Assembly: GCA_002413455.1 (NCBI GenBank) | Contig: DHXA01000015.1 | Span: 1-30,872, forward strand | DNA: 30,872 nucleotides | Reading direction: 5' to 3' | Origin: Rhodanobacter sp. UBA5168 | GTDB lineage: Bacteria > Pseudomonadota > Gammaproteobacteria > Xanthomonadales > Rhodanobacteraceae | In this document: one piece after another, positions 1 through 7,271 of the stretch | Position numbering within the stretch: the first letter of the stretch is position 1 | Layout of the letters: every line of letters begins with the position of its first letter | Made by a program: the position numbers and the translations under genes | Notes under the pieces: generated by a model | Databases searched by the model: none | Told to the model about the DNA's origin: nothing | What the model saw: only the letters and a program-made list of their open reading frames with translations

Positions 1-518
1 CCCTCGCCAAGGTCCTGGCGCACGCCGAGCTGGGTATCCCAGAATGCAGCGATGGCGTGACTCCACGAGGCCTCGATCTGGCCGTCGTCGATGCGGCCAC
101 GACGGCGTTCGCCTTCGCTGCGCAGCCACAGCTTGTCGACGTCACCGCCGTACCAGCCTTGCGCGTCCCAGGCCTGGCCATCGGCGTGCTGGCCATGGGT
201 GACTTCGAGCTGGTCGATCAGGAGCGCGCCCACGGGGCGATCGAGCATGTCCATGCCCGCCGTCGTGCCGCTGCCGATGCCGTCGGAATAGTCCGGACTG
301 CGCAGCGGTTCGTTCGGCATGGGCGTCTCCGCTTCGGGGTCGGCATCGTGGCCGGTGTGCGGTGCCATGCCCGCCATGTCGCCGTGATCCATTGCCATCG
401 AAGGAGCGGGCGGCGCACCGGCACTTTGCGCCGCAGCACCGCATGACCAGGCCAGCAGCAGGCCCGCTGCGAGCGCGGCGACAAATCCAGCGTGCGCCCT
501 CTGACGATGCCTGCTCAT
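1..518 (-). CDS. copB: Copper resistance protein B (CopB), N-terminal part, cut by window edge
   Basis: Outer-membrane copper-resistance protein of the CopB/PcoB family, thought to bind or sequester copper at the outer membrane together with CopA. I translated 172 residues from the ATG at 518; the C-terminal beta-barrel lies outside the window. A signal peptide (MSRHRQRAHAGF, then a hydrophobic stretch ending near GAAAQS) is followed by a Met/His-rich segment (SMAMDHGDMAGMAPHTGHD). The family-typical stretches YSDG, GMDMLD and LLIDQLE come next, then WDAQGWYGGDVDKLWLRSEGE. The ATG overlaps the copA TGA as ATGA, so translation is probably coupled to copA. Family assignment is firm; how the gene ends cannot be seen. 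Confidence 0.92.
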   Translation of the reverse strand, partial: MSRHRQRAHAGFVAALAAGLLLAWSCGAAAQSAGAPPAPSMAMDHGDMAGMAPHTGHDADPEAETPMPNEPLRSPDYSDGIGSGTTAGMDMLDRPVGALLIDQLEVTHGQHADGQAWDAQGWYGGDVDKLWLRSEGERRRGRIDDGQIEASWSHAIAAFWDTQLGVRQDLGE

Positions 519-2296
519 GACACCACCACCTCGCGGAACATGCCCGCTTCCATGTGATACAGGAGATGGCAGTGGTAAGCCCAGCGACCGGGATTGTCGG
601 CAGTTACCGCATAGGTGATGCGCTGCGCCGGCTGCACGTTGATGGTGTGCTTGCGCACCTGGAACTGGCCGTCCGGATTCTCCAGCTCGCTCCACATGCC
701 ATGCAGGTGGATCGGGTGGTTCATCATGGTGTCGTTGACCAGCACGATGCGCAGCCGTTCGCCGGTGTTGAAATGGACGGGTTTGGCATCGGCGAACTTC
801 ACGCCGTCGAAGGACCACATGAAGCGTTCCATGTTGCCGGTCAGGTGCAGCTCGATTTCGCGGCTGGGCTCGCGTGCATCGATCGGACCGCCGACGGTGT
901 GCAGGTCGGCATAGGTAAGCACGCGGCGGCCGTTGTCGCGCAACCCGATGCCTGGATCGTCGAGGTTGGTGCGCGGCGTGTCGACATGCATGTCCGTGCC
1001 GGGGCCATATTCGGTGCGCGCGTGACGCACCACAGGCGTCGCGTCCGTCGACGCCATGCTGCCCATGTTCATGCCCGCCATGCCGTGCTGGTCCATCCCC
1101 GGCATCGATGACATTGCCTCGTGCCCGCTGCCATGGGCGGTGCCGCCCATCGTCATCGCGCCCATCATGTCCTGCATGCCGAGCCAGACGCGTTTGTCCA
1201 CCTCAGGCACTTCAGCCTGCATGCCTGCCCGCGGCGCCAGCGTGCCGCGGGCGTGGCCGCTGCGGTCGATCGACTGGGCGAACAACGTGTAGGCACGCGC
1301 GTCCTGCGGCTCGACAATCACGTCGTAGGTTTCAGCCACCGAGATGCGAAATTCATCGACCGGCACCGGCTCCACATCCTGCCCATCGGCCGAGATCACC
1401 GTCATCTTCAGGCCCGGGATACGCACGTCGAAGATCGTCGAGGCCGAGCCGTTGATGAAACGCAGCCGGATCTTCTCGCCAGGTTGGAAGATGCCGGTCC
1501 AGTTGCCGGCCGGCGCCGTACCATTCATCAGGTAGGTATACGTGTAACCCGAGACGTCACCCAGGTCTGTCGGGTTCATGCGCATCCGGTTCCACATCCG
1601 GCGCGCGGCCAGTGCCTGGCTCAGGCCGTTCGCGCGCACATCGCGAAGGAACTCCGGCGCGGTGGGCTGGGCGAAGTTGTAGTAGTCACTCTGCTTTTTC
1701 AACCGGGTGTAGATGCGCTGCGGGTCTTCATCCGTCCAGTCGTTGAGCATCACGACATAGTCGCGATCGGTCGGGTTGCGTTCCGCACCGGCCGGCTCGA
1801 TCACCAGCGGGCCGTACAACCCGGTCTGCTCCTGGAAACCCGAGTGCGCGTGATACCAGTAGGTGCCGGCCTGGCGCACCTGGAACTGGTAGACAAAGGT
1901 CTGCCCTGGCGCGATGCCCTCGAAACTGATGCCGGGTACACCGTCCATCCGGAACGGCAGGACGATGCCGTGCCAATGGATCGAGGTCGGCGTGCGCAAC
2001 CGATTGGCGACTCGCAGCCTCACTGTGGTGCCTTCTCTCCAGCGCAGGAGCGGGCCCGGAACGCCGCCGTTGACTGTCGTGGCCAGCCGGCCAGTGCCGG
2101 TGAAGTTCACCGGCGCCTCGACAATATCCAGCGCAAAATCGGTACCGCCCAGTGCGATGGGTTGGCCGGGGCTGGTCAAGGCCCAGACATTCGACGGACG
2201 CAGCAGGCCAAGGCCGCCAGCCGCGCCACCCAGGGCAACGCCCTGGACGAAACGCCGCCGTGACAGGTCGGTGGCGCAAGGGGGAAATGCTTTCAT
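515..2296 (-). CDS. copA: Multicopper oxidase CopA, periplasmic copper resistance
   Basis: Periplasmic multicopper oxidase of the CopA/PcoA family, which oxidises Cu(I) and binds excess copper. The 593-aa product starts with a Tat signal (SRRRFVQG, residues 12-19). All copper-ligand motifs are present: HWHG 107-110, HAHSG 149-153, HPIHLHG 527-533 and HCHLLYHMEAGM 575-586. A Met-rich loop at about 374-414 (repeated MxxM, SMPGMDQHGMAGMNMGSM) is the typical copper-storage insertion of CopA. I chose the ATG at 2296, not the in-frame start 30 bases upstream, because GGAGAG sits just before it and the Tat motif then falls at the usual distance. It is downstream of the copL-like gene and overlaps copB by 4 bases. 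Expression is probably copper-induced, as for copLAB in Xanthomonas, but no operator is claimed here. Confidence 0.96.
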   Translation of the reverse strand: MKAFPPCATDLSRRRFVQGVALGGAAGGLGLLRPSNVWALTSPGQPIALGGTDFALDIVEAPVNFTGTGRLATTVNGGVPGPLLRWREGTTVRLRVANRLRTPTSIHWHGIVLPFRMDGVPGISFEGIAPGQTFVYQFQVRQAGTYWYHAHSGFQEQTGLYGPLVIEPAGAERNPTDRDYVVMLNDWTDEDPQRIYTRLKKQSDYYNFAQPTAPEFLRDVRANGLSQALAARRMWNRMRMNPTDLGDVSGYTYTYLMNGTAPAGNWTGIFQPGEKIRLRFINGSASTIFDVRIPGLKMTVISADGQDVEPVPVDEFRISVAETYDVIVEPQDARAYTLFAQSIDRSGHARGTLAPRAGMQAEVPEVDKRVWLGMQDMMGAMTMGGTAHGSGHEAMSSMPGMDQHGMAGMNMGSMASTDATPVVRHARTEYGPGTDMHVDTPRTNLDDPGIGLRDNGRRVLTYADLHTVGGPIDAREPSREIELHLTGNMERFMWSFDGVKFADAKPVHFNTGERLRIVLVNDTMMNHPIHLHGMWSELENPDGQFQVRKHTINVQPAQRITYAVTADNPGRWAYHCHLLYHMEAGMFREVVVS

Positions 2297-2400
2297 GGGT
2301 CTCTCCAGGGCGGCGTCGAATATCAACGCCGATCACGGTTGCCCGGCACGCTCGCCGCAAGTTGCACGATCGTGACCGGACTCATCGACACGCAGGAAAG

Positions 2401-2793
2401 TCAGGCTGCGGGAGGTCGCAACAGAGAGGTATGCACACCACGCGGCGCCCTGAGGCGGCGTGGCGCAACCGGCGGCGCAGCGGGGGCAATGCGCGTCAGC
2501 CCCGCCATGGCTACCGCCGGCAATACGCTGGTACATAACGAGGCGCACGGACACGCGCAAGCATCGTGAGGAACCTGGCCGCCACCGCCAGAACCGCGAT
2601 GGTCACAGCAGCCATCGGTCCTGGCTGCGGCAGTATGGTGATCGTCATGTCCAACGGCGCGCGCGGCAGAAACCGCGTGACCACCATGCGGCGTGCCACC
2701 CATTGCCGCAGCTGGTGCGCCATGCACGGGACTTGCCACCAGGACGAGCCACGCCAGCGCAGCCATCACCCGGAGGGACAGCGACTGCATCAT
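2401..2793 (-). CDS. copL: CopL-like small Cys/His-rich exported protein of the copper locus
   Basis: A 130-aa exported protein immediately upstream of copA on the same strand. It has a signal peptide (MMQSLSLRVMAALAWLVLVA, cleavage near VHGA), then a His-rich stretch (HGGHAV, HDDHH) and a Cys cluster (CCDH, then CACPCASLC). It ends in an Arg/Pro-rich tail (LLRPPAA). Size, position and the Cys/His pattern match the CopL family of Xanthomonas copLAB operons, where CopL is needed for copper-induced expression of copAB. The assignment rests on these features and on locus order, not on an alignment. Start is uncertain: ATGs at 2793 and 2790 fit the signal peptide; a GTG at 2814 would add seven residues and has no better ribosome site. 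A 104-bp gap separates it from copA. Confidence 0.7.
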   Translation of the reverse strand: MMQSLSLRVMAALAWLVLVASPVHGAPAAAMGGTPHGGHAVSAARAVGHDDHHTAAARTDGCCDHRGSGGGGQVPHDACACPCASLCTSVLPAVAMAGLTRIAPAAPPVAPRRLRAPRGVHTSLLRPPAA

Positions 2794-2932
2794 ATGGAAC
2801 GAGGCTCGATTCACCGATGCAGCTTAAGGGCTGCGAGAGTACCGCTCAACTCTGGACCAACGTCCACGCGAATGCGGCGCGGCTGGCCGTGGCCAATCGC
2901 ACTGGCAGCGTGAGGCTTTGCAGCAGGCCGGA

Positions 2933-3268
2933 TTACTTCGTGTAGCCCATGTGCAGGGTGATCTTGTCGCCGACCTTGAGATCCGCCATCGACTTCGGCG
3001 GGAAATGCACGGTCAGCGCCATGCCGCCGGCATCCGCGCCGACCATGCCGGTCGTGGCGTCGACCGAGGTCACCGTGGCCGGCATCTTGTGCATGCTGCC
3101 GTTCTTGTCGTGCTGCATCTTGTGCATCATGCGCCCATGCATCGGGCCCATGCTGCTGGAGGCGGCCGCAGGGCTCATGCCTGCAGTATCCTGGGCATAT
3201 ACCGTGGTGGCAGTCAGGCACAGGCCGAGCGCGGCCGTCGCAACAATGATTTTCAATGAGAACTTCAT
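2933..3268 (-). CDS. Small Met/His-rich periplasmic protein, probable first gene of the copper locus
   Basis: A 111-aa exported protein with a signal peptide (MKFSLKIIVATAALGLCLTA, cleavage at about VYA-QD). A Met/His cluster follows at residues 40-62 (MGPMHGRMMHKMQHD, then MHKM), apt for Cu(I) or Ag(I) binding. The C-terminal half (ATVTSVDATTGMV ... LKVGDKITLHMGYTK) reads as a short all-beta module resembling the OB-like fold of CusF-type proteins, but the CusF motif with conserved Trp and Met ligands is not evident. The ATG at 3268 has GGAG seven bases upstream. It precedes the copL-like gene on the same strand with a 140-bp gap, so it is probably co-regulated with copLAB. Function as a periplasmic copper chaperone is inference; no named family was recognised with certainty. 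Confidence 0.78.
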   Translation of the reverse strand: MKFSLKIIVATAALGLCLTATTVYAQDTAGMSPAAASSSMGPMHGRMMHKMQHDKNGSMHKMPATVTSVDATTGMVGADAGGMALTVHFPPKSMADLKVGDKITLHMGYTK

Positions 3269-3442
3269 GAGGTGCTCCGCTTGATGGGCAATCAGGACCC
3301 GCGCCTGACCGGTTGCCACTGCGCAACAGGCGAAGCCTGCACCGCCTGATGTGCAGGAAAGGTTATTTGACTGTGTGATGCAGAGCCGGGAGCGCGGCGC
3401 CGGCACATCTATACTTGAGTCTCCCCGCCCGCCGTGACCGCC

Positions 3443-4366
3443 ATGAACTATCGCCACGCCTATCACGCCGGCAATTTCGCCGATGTACTGAAACATACCG
3501 TGCTGCTCGCGCTGATCGAGGCGATGCAGACCAAGCCCACGCCGTTCTGCTACATCGACACCCATTCCGGCAGCGGCTCCTATGTGCTGGACGGGTTCGA
3601 GGCGAAAAAGACCGACGAGCACAAGGACGGCATCGGTCGCCTGCATCCGGCCGAGAAAGTGCCGCCGCTGCTGCAGCGCTGGCGCGCCAGCATTCTGGGT
3701 GGCGAAGGCAACGAACAGGGACTGAAGAATTATCCCGGCTCTCCGCTGCAGGCCGCCCGCCTGCTGCGCCCCGACGACAGCGCGCAATTGTGCGAGCTGC
3801 ATACCGAGGAAGCCTCCAAGCTGCGTGACCTCTTCCGCGGCAACCCGCAGGTGCACGTGCACCAGCGCGACGGCTACGAGGCGCTGAAGGCGCTGCTGCC
3901 GCCGAAGGAAAAACGCGGCCTGGTGCTGATCGACCCACCGTACGAGGCGCAGGAAGCGGAGTACAAGCACATCGAGCAGGCGCTGAAATCGGCGCTGCAG
4001 CGCTGGCCCACCGGCGTGTATGCCGTGTGGTATCCGATCAAGCTGCGCAGCCAGGTACAGCCGTTCCTGCGTGGCCTGCAGCGCTACGACGCCAAACGCG
4101 TGCTGCGGGTGGAGTTGCTGGTGCATCCGGACGATTCGCCGTTGCGCCTCAATGGCTCGGGCATGGTGATCCTCAACGCCCCCTGGAACCTCGACGACGT
4201 GCTGCGCGAACCGCTACGCGCGCTGGCGAGCCTGTTGTCGCAGGATCGCCCGGCCGAATGGAAGCTGGACTGGTTGCGGCAGGAAGGTGCCGAACCCGCG
4301 GCACCAAGCCCGCTGCCACCGTCGCGGCTGCTTCGCCCCGCCACGCCGCCCCCACGCCGACGCTGA
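3443..4366 (+). CDS. rlmJ: 23S rRNA (adenine-2030-N6)-methyltransferase RlmJ
   Basis: Methylates N6 of A2030 in 23S rRNA using S-adenosylmethionine; a cytosolic, non-essential rRNA modification enzyme. The 307-aa product opens with the family signature MNYRHAYHAGNFADVLKH and has DTHSGSGSY (SAM-binding region), YPGSPL, and LIDPPYE, the DPPY catalytic motif of N6-adenine methyltransferases. Near the end SGMVILNAPW matches the conserved SGM(I/V)xxNPPW block. The ATG at 3443 is preferred over an in-frame GTG nine bases upstream because the family begins at MNYRH/MLSYRH. After LDWLRQEG the protein carries an extra Pro/Arg-rich tail of about 25 residues (ending PATPPPRRR) not found in the roughly 280-aa E. 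coli enzyme. It is transcribed divergently from the copper locus. Confidence 0.95.
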   Translation: MNYRHAYHAGNFADVLKHTVLLALIEAMQTKPTPFCYIDTHSGSGSYVLDGFEAKKTDEHKDGIGRLHPAEKVPPLLQRWRASILGGEGNEQGLKNYPGSPLQAARLLRPDDSAQLCELHTEEASKLRDLFRGNPQVHVHQRDGYEALKALLPPKEKRGLVLIDPPYEAQEAEYKHIEQALKSALQRWPTGVYAVWYPIKLRSQVQPFLRGLQRYDAKRVLRVELLVHPDDSPLRLNGSGMVILNAPWNLDDVLREPLRALASLLSQDRPAEWKLDWLRQEGAEPAAPSPLPPSRLLRPATPPPRRR

Positions 4367-4458
4367 TGCTGTCGGCACACGCTGCGCTGACGCGGCTTGT
4401 TGTAGCGTAACGGCCATCGACCCGAGTTTCCCCCATCACGTCGCCACCGGAGTCCGCC

Positions 4459-4971
4459 ATGCGCAACGCCGCCCGCTCCCTGCTCTGCCTGCCCGCCCTG
4501 CTGGTCCTGCTGATCCTGGCTGCCTGCGCCCCGGCGCCCATCTACAAGCCGGCTCCCCAGGCGGTTATCGCCACGCCGCAGCAGGTGGCGCAGTCTCCCG
4601 AACGCTATGCCGGCGGCGACGTGATCTGGGGTGGCCGCATCGTTCAGGTGATGAATTTTCCCGACCACAGCGAGGTCGAACTGCTTTCCTATCCGCTGGA
4701 TTCCTCGCAGCGGCCAAAGGCGAACGACAGCGGCAGCGGCCGCTTCGTTGCGGTGCTGCCCGGCTACGCCGAACCGCTCGACTACCCGGCCGGCGCCCTG
4801 ATGACGGTCAGCGGCAAGCTCAATGGCAGCCGCGCCGGCAAGGTCGGCCAGGCTGACTACGTGTTTCCGCTGGTCACCGTGGCGCAGTCGCACGTCTGGA
4901 CGGCCGAAGAAATGAACAAGGGCCGCAACAACGTCCGCTTCGGCGTGGGCGTGGGCGTCGGTATTCATTGA
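4459..4971 (+). CDS. slp: Slp-family outer-membrane lipoprotein
   Basis: A 170-aa lipoprotein of the Slp (starvation/stationary-phase lipoprotein) family, probably anchored in the outer membrane. The signal peptide ends in the lipobox LAAC with the lipidated Cys at residue 23. After it come VIATPQQVAQSPERYAGGDVIWGG, then VMNFPDHSEVELLSYPLD, which match the family pattern (YxGxxVxWGGxI, then TxxEVxxYPLD). The C-terminus is Gly/Val-rich (FGVGVGVGIH). Slp proteins are induced in carbon starvation and stationary phase in enterics; the biochemical role is unknown. It stands alone between rlmJ and a strong hairpin at 4980-5004. Confidence 0.9.
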   Translation: MRNAARSLLCLPALLVLLILAACAPAPIYKPAPQAVIATPQQVAQSPERYAGGDVIWGGRIVQVMNFPDHSEVELLSYPLDSSQRPKANDSGSGRFVAVLPGYAEPLDYPAGALMTVSGKLNGSRAGKVGQADYVFPLVTVAQSHVWTAEEMNKGRNNVRFGVGVGVGIH

Positions 4972-4979
4972 CGCCTCCT

Positions 4980-5004
4980 GCGGGCTGGCGCCACGCCAGC
5001 CCGC
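4980..5004. terminator. Perfect 11-bp hairpin between convergent genes
   Basis: Arms GCGGGCTGGCG and CGCCAGCCCGC enclose a 3-base CCA loop, starting nine bases after the slp stop and ending six bases before the end of the minus-strand VOC gene. There is no T-run on either side, so it may work as a weak or Rho-assisted bidirectional terminator or an mRNA 3'-end stabiliser. Confidence 0.65.
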
Positions 5005-5010
5005 CACCAG

Positions 5011-5406
5011 TCAGCGCTGGAATTGTGCGAACGTGACGAAGTGGCCGCCTGGCTCGCGATAGCCGATCTCGGTGGCGCCATAAAACGTGTCGTGCCGTGG
5101 TGCCACGATCTCGCAACCCTCCAGCACCGAGGCCAGGAGGTCGATGTCGTCCACTTCGACGAACAGGCAAGTGCGGTCGCCCCGCCACGCCATCGCCGCC
5201 GCATGCGGATCGGCTGCCAACGAGGCCGTGGTCTGCAGCATCAGCTCGATGCCATTGCCGGCAAGGATCACGAACGCCGGCCCTCCTTCGCCCGGCACCT
5301 CGGCGGTGATCGCGAAACCCAGCCGATCGCGCCAGAACGCGAGGCTGGGCGCGATGGTTTCGACGTACAACACGGGCGTGGCCTTGCGGCAAACGGGTAA
5401 CGCCAT
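5011..5406 (-). CDS. VOC-superfamily (glyoxalase/bleomycin-resistance-like) protein
   Basis: A 131-aa protein with the paired beta-alpha-beta-beta-beta modules of the vicinal-oxygen-chelate fold. The first module is ATPVLYVETIAPSLAFWRDRLGF and the second CLFVEVDDIDLLASVLEGC, with a C-terminal strand REPGGHFVTFAQF. The conserved GYREPGGHFVTF corresponds to the family's D/EPxGN block. Substrate is unknown: members include glyoxalases, dioxygenases and drug-binding proteins. The ATG at 5406 is chosen because GAGGAG lies about eight bases upstream; a start 48 bases further up would add an unlikely N-terminus. It follows the AraC-type regulator gene on the same strand by 70 bp and may be co-transcribed. 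Confidence 0.86.
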   Translation of the reverse strand: MALPVCRKATPVLYVETIAPSLAFWRDRLGFAITAEVPGEGGPAFVILAGNGIELMLQTTASLAADPHAAAMAWRGDRTCLFVEVDDIDLLASVLEGCEIVAPRHDTFYGATEIGYREPGGHFVTFAQFQR

Positions 5407-5476
5407 GACGGAACTCCTCGGGCACGTGGGGAAGCCAGCATGCCCGAGTGCCACGTGGCTGTATTGAACGAACGCG

Positions 5477-6199
5477 TCAGCGCCAGCGCCCGGGTGTCAC
5501 GCCGGCGAAGCGGCGGAATTCACGCACGAAATGCGCCTGATCGCTGTAGCCCGCGGCCATGGCGATATCAGCCGATCGATGATCGCGCCGCGACAGCAGC
5601 TGCCGCGCCCGTTCGAAGCGCAGCCAGCGCAGGTGCTGCCTTGGACTGACGCCGACATGCTCCATGAAACGCCGCTGCAACGTGCGCAGGCCGATGCCCG
5701 TCTCGTCGGCCAGAGCTGCCGCCGACGGCAGTACCGGTCGCGCCTGCAACTGCTGCAACAGCCTGGCCGTACCGTTGAGCCGAAACTGGGGCATGACTGC
5801 GATCAGGCTCGCATCGGCGCGACGGCACCGCGCGGCGAAGTCTTGATCTTCGCGCCACCCGCTCAACGGCGGACGCCATGCCCGCGCGGGCAGCGCGTCA
5901 ACCTCGGCGCTGTCGTCGGTCAGCAGCGACAGCGGCGCGCCCAGTAGCGGAAACAATCCACCGGACGCGAAGCGAATCCCGAACAGATCCAGACGACTAC
6001 CAGGCTGTACCACGATGGCGCGGGTCATCGTACCCACCCAGCGCATCGATGCGCCGGCAAGGTCACAGATCAGATCCGCGCAACCATCAGGCAGGATCCG
6101 ACGCGCAGCCAGCGCATTGCCGGCAGCGCTGTCGATGCTCCAGTAGGCAGCGATCAGCTCCTGCAGGCATGGCGATGGCGGGCATTCCCGATAAGTCAT
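5477..6199 (-). CDS. AraC-family transcriptional regulator
   Basis: A 240-aa DNA-binding regulator. The N-terminal 130 residues (MTYRECPPSPCLQELIAAYW, then RILPDGCADLICDL) resemble the DUF6597-type sensor domain common in AraC proteins. The C-terminal third carries the two helix-turn-helix units: HTH1 around 158-180 (ALADETGIGLRTLQRRFMEH) and HTH2 around 209-232 (SADIAMAAGYSDQAHFVREF), closing with RRFAGVTPGRWR, the AraC signature. The ligand is unknown. It is divergent from the cation diffusion facilitator gene (88-bp gap) and upstream of the VOC gene, so either could be a target; nothing in the sequence decides this. Confidence 0.92.
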   Translation of the reverse strand: MTYRECPPSPCLQELIAAYWSIDSAAGNALAARRILPDGCADLICDLAGASMRWVGTMTRAIVVQPGSRLDLFGIRFASGGLFPLLGAPLSLLTDDSAEVDALPARAWRPPLSGWREDQDFAARCRRADASLIAVMPQFRLNGTARLLQQLQARPVLPSAAALADETGIGLRTLQRRFMEHVGVSPRQHLRWLRFERARQLLSRRDHRSADIAMAAGYSDQAHFVREFRRFAGVTPGRWR

Positions 6200-6287
6200 G
6201 CGCGCATCTTGCCACGGCGCCGATGGGCGCTGGCCGTGATTTCCTGCGGTGCCTTACACTTCACGGCCATTGTCGAAGGAACCGAAC

Positions 6288-7199
6288 ATGTCCGGCCACG
6301 CCGCCAACCCGATCAAGGCCATCCTGCTGGCGCTGGGCGCCAATTTCGCCATCTTCGTCGCCAAGTTGTTCGCCGCCATCGTCACCGGTTCCGGCGCGAT
6401 GATGGCCGAGGCGGTGCACTCGCTGGCCGACTGCGGCAACCAGGGTCTGCTGCTGCTCGGCATCCGCCAGGCCAGGCGGCCGCCGTCCGACGAGTTCCCG
6501 CTGGGCTGGGGCCGCGCGCTGTATTTCTGGTCGTTCCTCGTCGCCATCCTGCTGTTCAGCGTCGGCGGCATGTTCTCGATCTACGAGGGCATCCACAAGC
6601 TCACCGCACCGGAACCGCTGAAATGGCCGTGGCTGGCACTGGGCGTGCTGGTGTTCGGCATCGTGGTCGAAGGCATCTCGATGCGCGGCTGCATGCAGGA
6701 AGTGAACAAGGCGCGCGGTGACCAGAACCTGTGGACATGGTTTCGCGAAACCCGCTCGAGCGAACTGCTGGTGATCTTCGGCGAAGACCTCGCCGCGCTG
6801 GTCGGCCTGTGCCTGGCCACCCTGGCGGTCGGCGCCACCATGCTCACCGGCAACCTGATGTTCGATGCCGCCGGCACCATCGCCATCGGCGTTCTGCTGA
6901 TCGTCGTAGCCGTGCTGGTGGCGATCGAGGTCAAGGCGCTGCTGATCGGCCAAGGCATGGAGCCGCGCCGGCGCGACGAGCTGTTGGCCTTTCTCAACGG
7001 CCGCCCGGAAGTCGCCGAAGTGCTGAACCTGATCACCCTGCAGATGGGCGGCGACGTGATGGTGGCGGTGAAGGCGCGCATGGTTCCGGTAGCCAGCGAT
7101 CACAAGCTCATTGATGCGATCAATGTCGTCGAGGCGGCCATGAAGGCAGAGTTCGGTGACGTGCGCTGGAGTTTCTTCGAACCCGACAGTGCGGACTGA
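6288..7199 (+). CDS. Cation diffusion facilitator family transporter, ZnT9-like
   Basis: A 303-aa inner-membrane protein of the CDF (SLC30) family, expected to export divalent metal ions such as zinc by proton antiport. Hydrophobic segments at about 10-33, 36-58, 79-100, 116-134, 165-185 and 190-215 give the six-helix topology. TM2 has the metal-site motif HSLAD (H44, D48). In the fifth helix the usual second HxxxD is replaced by FGEDLAAL (E166, D167), which I associate with the SLC30A9/ZnT9 branch. A cytoplasmic C-terminal domain (RRDELLAFLNGRPEV ... MVAVKARMVP) matches the dimerisation domain. The ATG at 6288 has AAGGA seven bases upstream and gives the correct N-terminus; an in-frame start 39 bases upstream is not needed. 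Metal specificity cannot be read from the sequence. Confidence 0.9.
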   Translation: MSGHAANPIKAILLALGANFAIFVAKLFAAIVTGSGAMMAEAVHSLADCGNQGLLLLGIRQARRPPSDEFPLGWGRALYFWSFLVAILLFSVGGMFSIYEGIHKLTAPEPLKWPWLALGVLVFGIVVEGISMRGCMQEVNKARGDQNLWTWFRETRSSELLVIFGEDLAALVGLCLATLAVGATMLTGNLMFDAAGTIAIGVLLIVVAVLVAIEVKALLIGQGMEPRRRDELLAFLNGRPEVAEVLNLITLQMGGDVMVAVKARMVPVASDHKLIDAINVVEAAMKAEFGDVRWSFFEPDSAD

Positions 7200-7222
7200 T
7201 TCGCGTGGACTCGTCTCGCAGG

Positions 7223-7254
7223 AAAAAGGTGGCCCTCCAGAGAGAGAGGGCCAC
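7223..7254 (-). terminator. Rho-independent terminator of the 7272-8048 gene
   Basis: On the minus strand a 9-bp perfect stem (GTGGCCCTC / GAGGGCCAC) with an 8-base loop is followed by a short T-run (complement of the AAAAA at 7223-7227). It begins 17 bases past the stop of the minus-strand secreted-protein gene. On the plus strand the same hairpin follows the CDF gene but has no T-run. Confidence 0.78.
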
Positions 7255-7271
7255 TTGGGTGACTCTCAGGA

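Noticed and set aside
1121..2263. Plus-strand open frame of 380 codons opposite copA
   Set aside because: Shadow of copA; no protein similarity, and copA has all copper-site motifs.
2933..4126. Long minus-strand frame of 397 codons including the 111-aa copper-locus gene
   Set aside because: Only the last 111 codons (ATG at 3268 with ribosome site and signal peptide) are real; the rest is antisense to rlmJ.
5404..5476. Palindromic GCCACGTGGC between the AraC and VOC genes as an operator
   Set aside because: Visible symmetry is short and in GC-rich sequence; nothing links it to the regulator.
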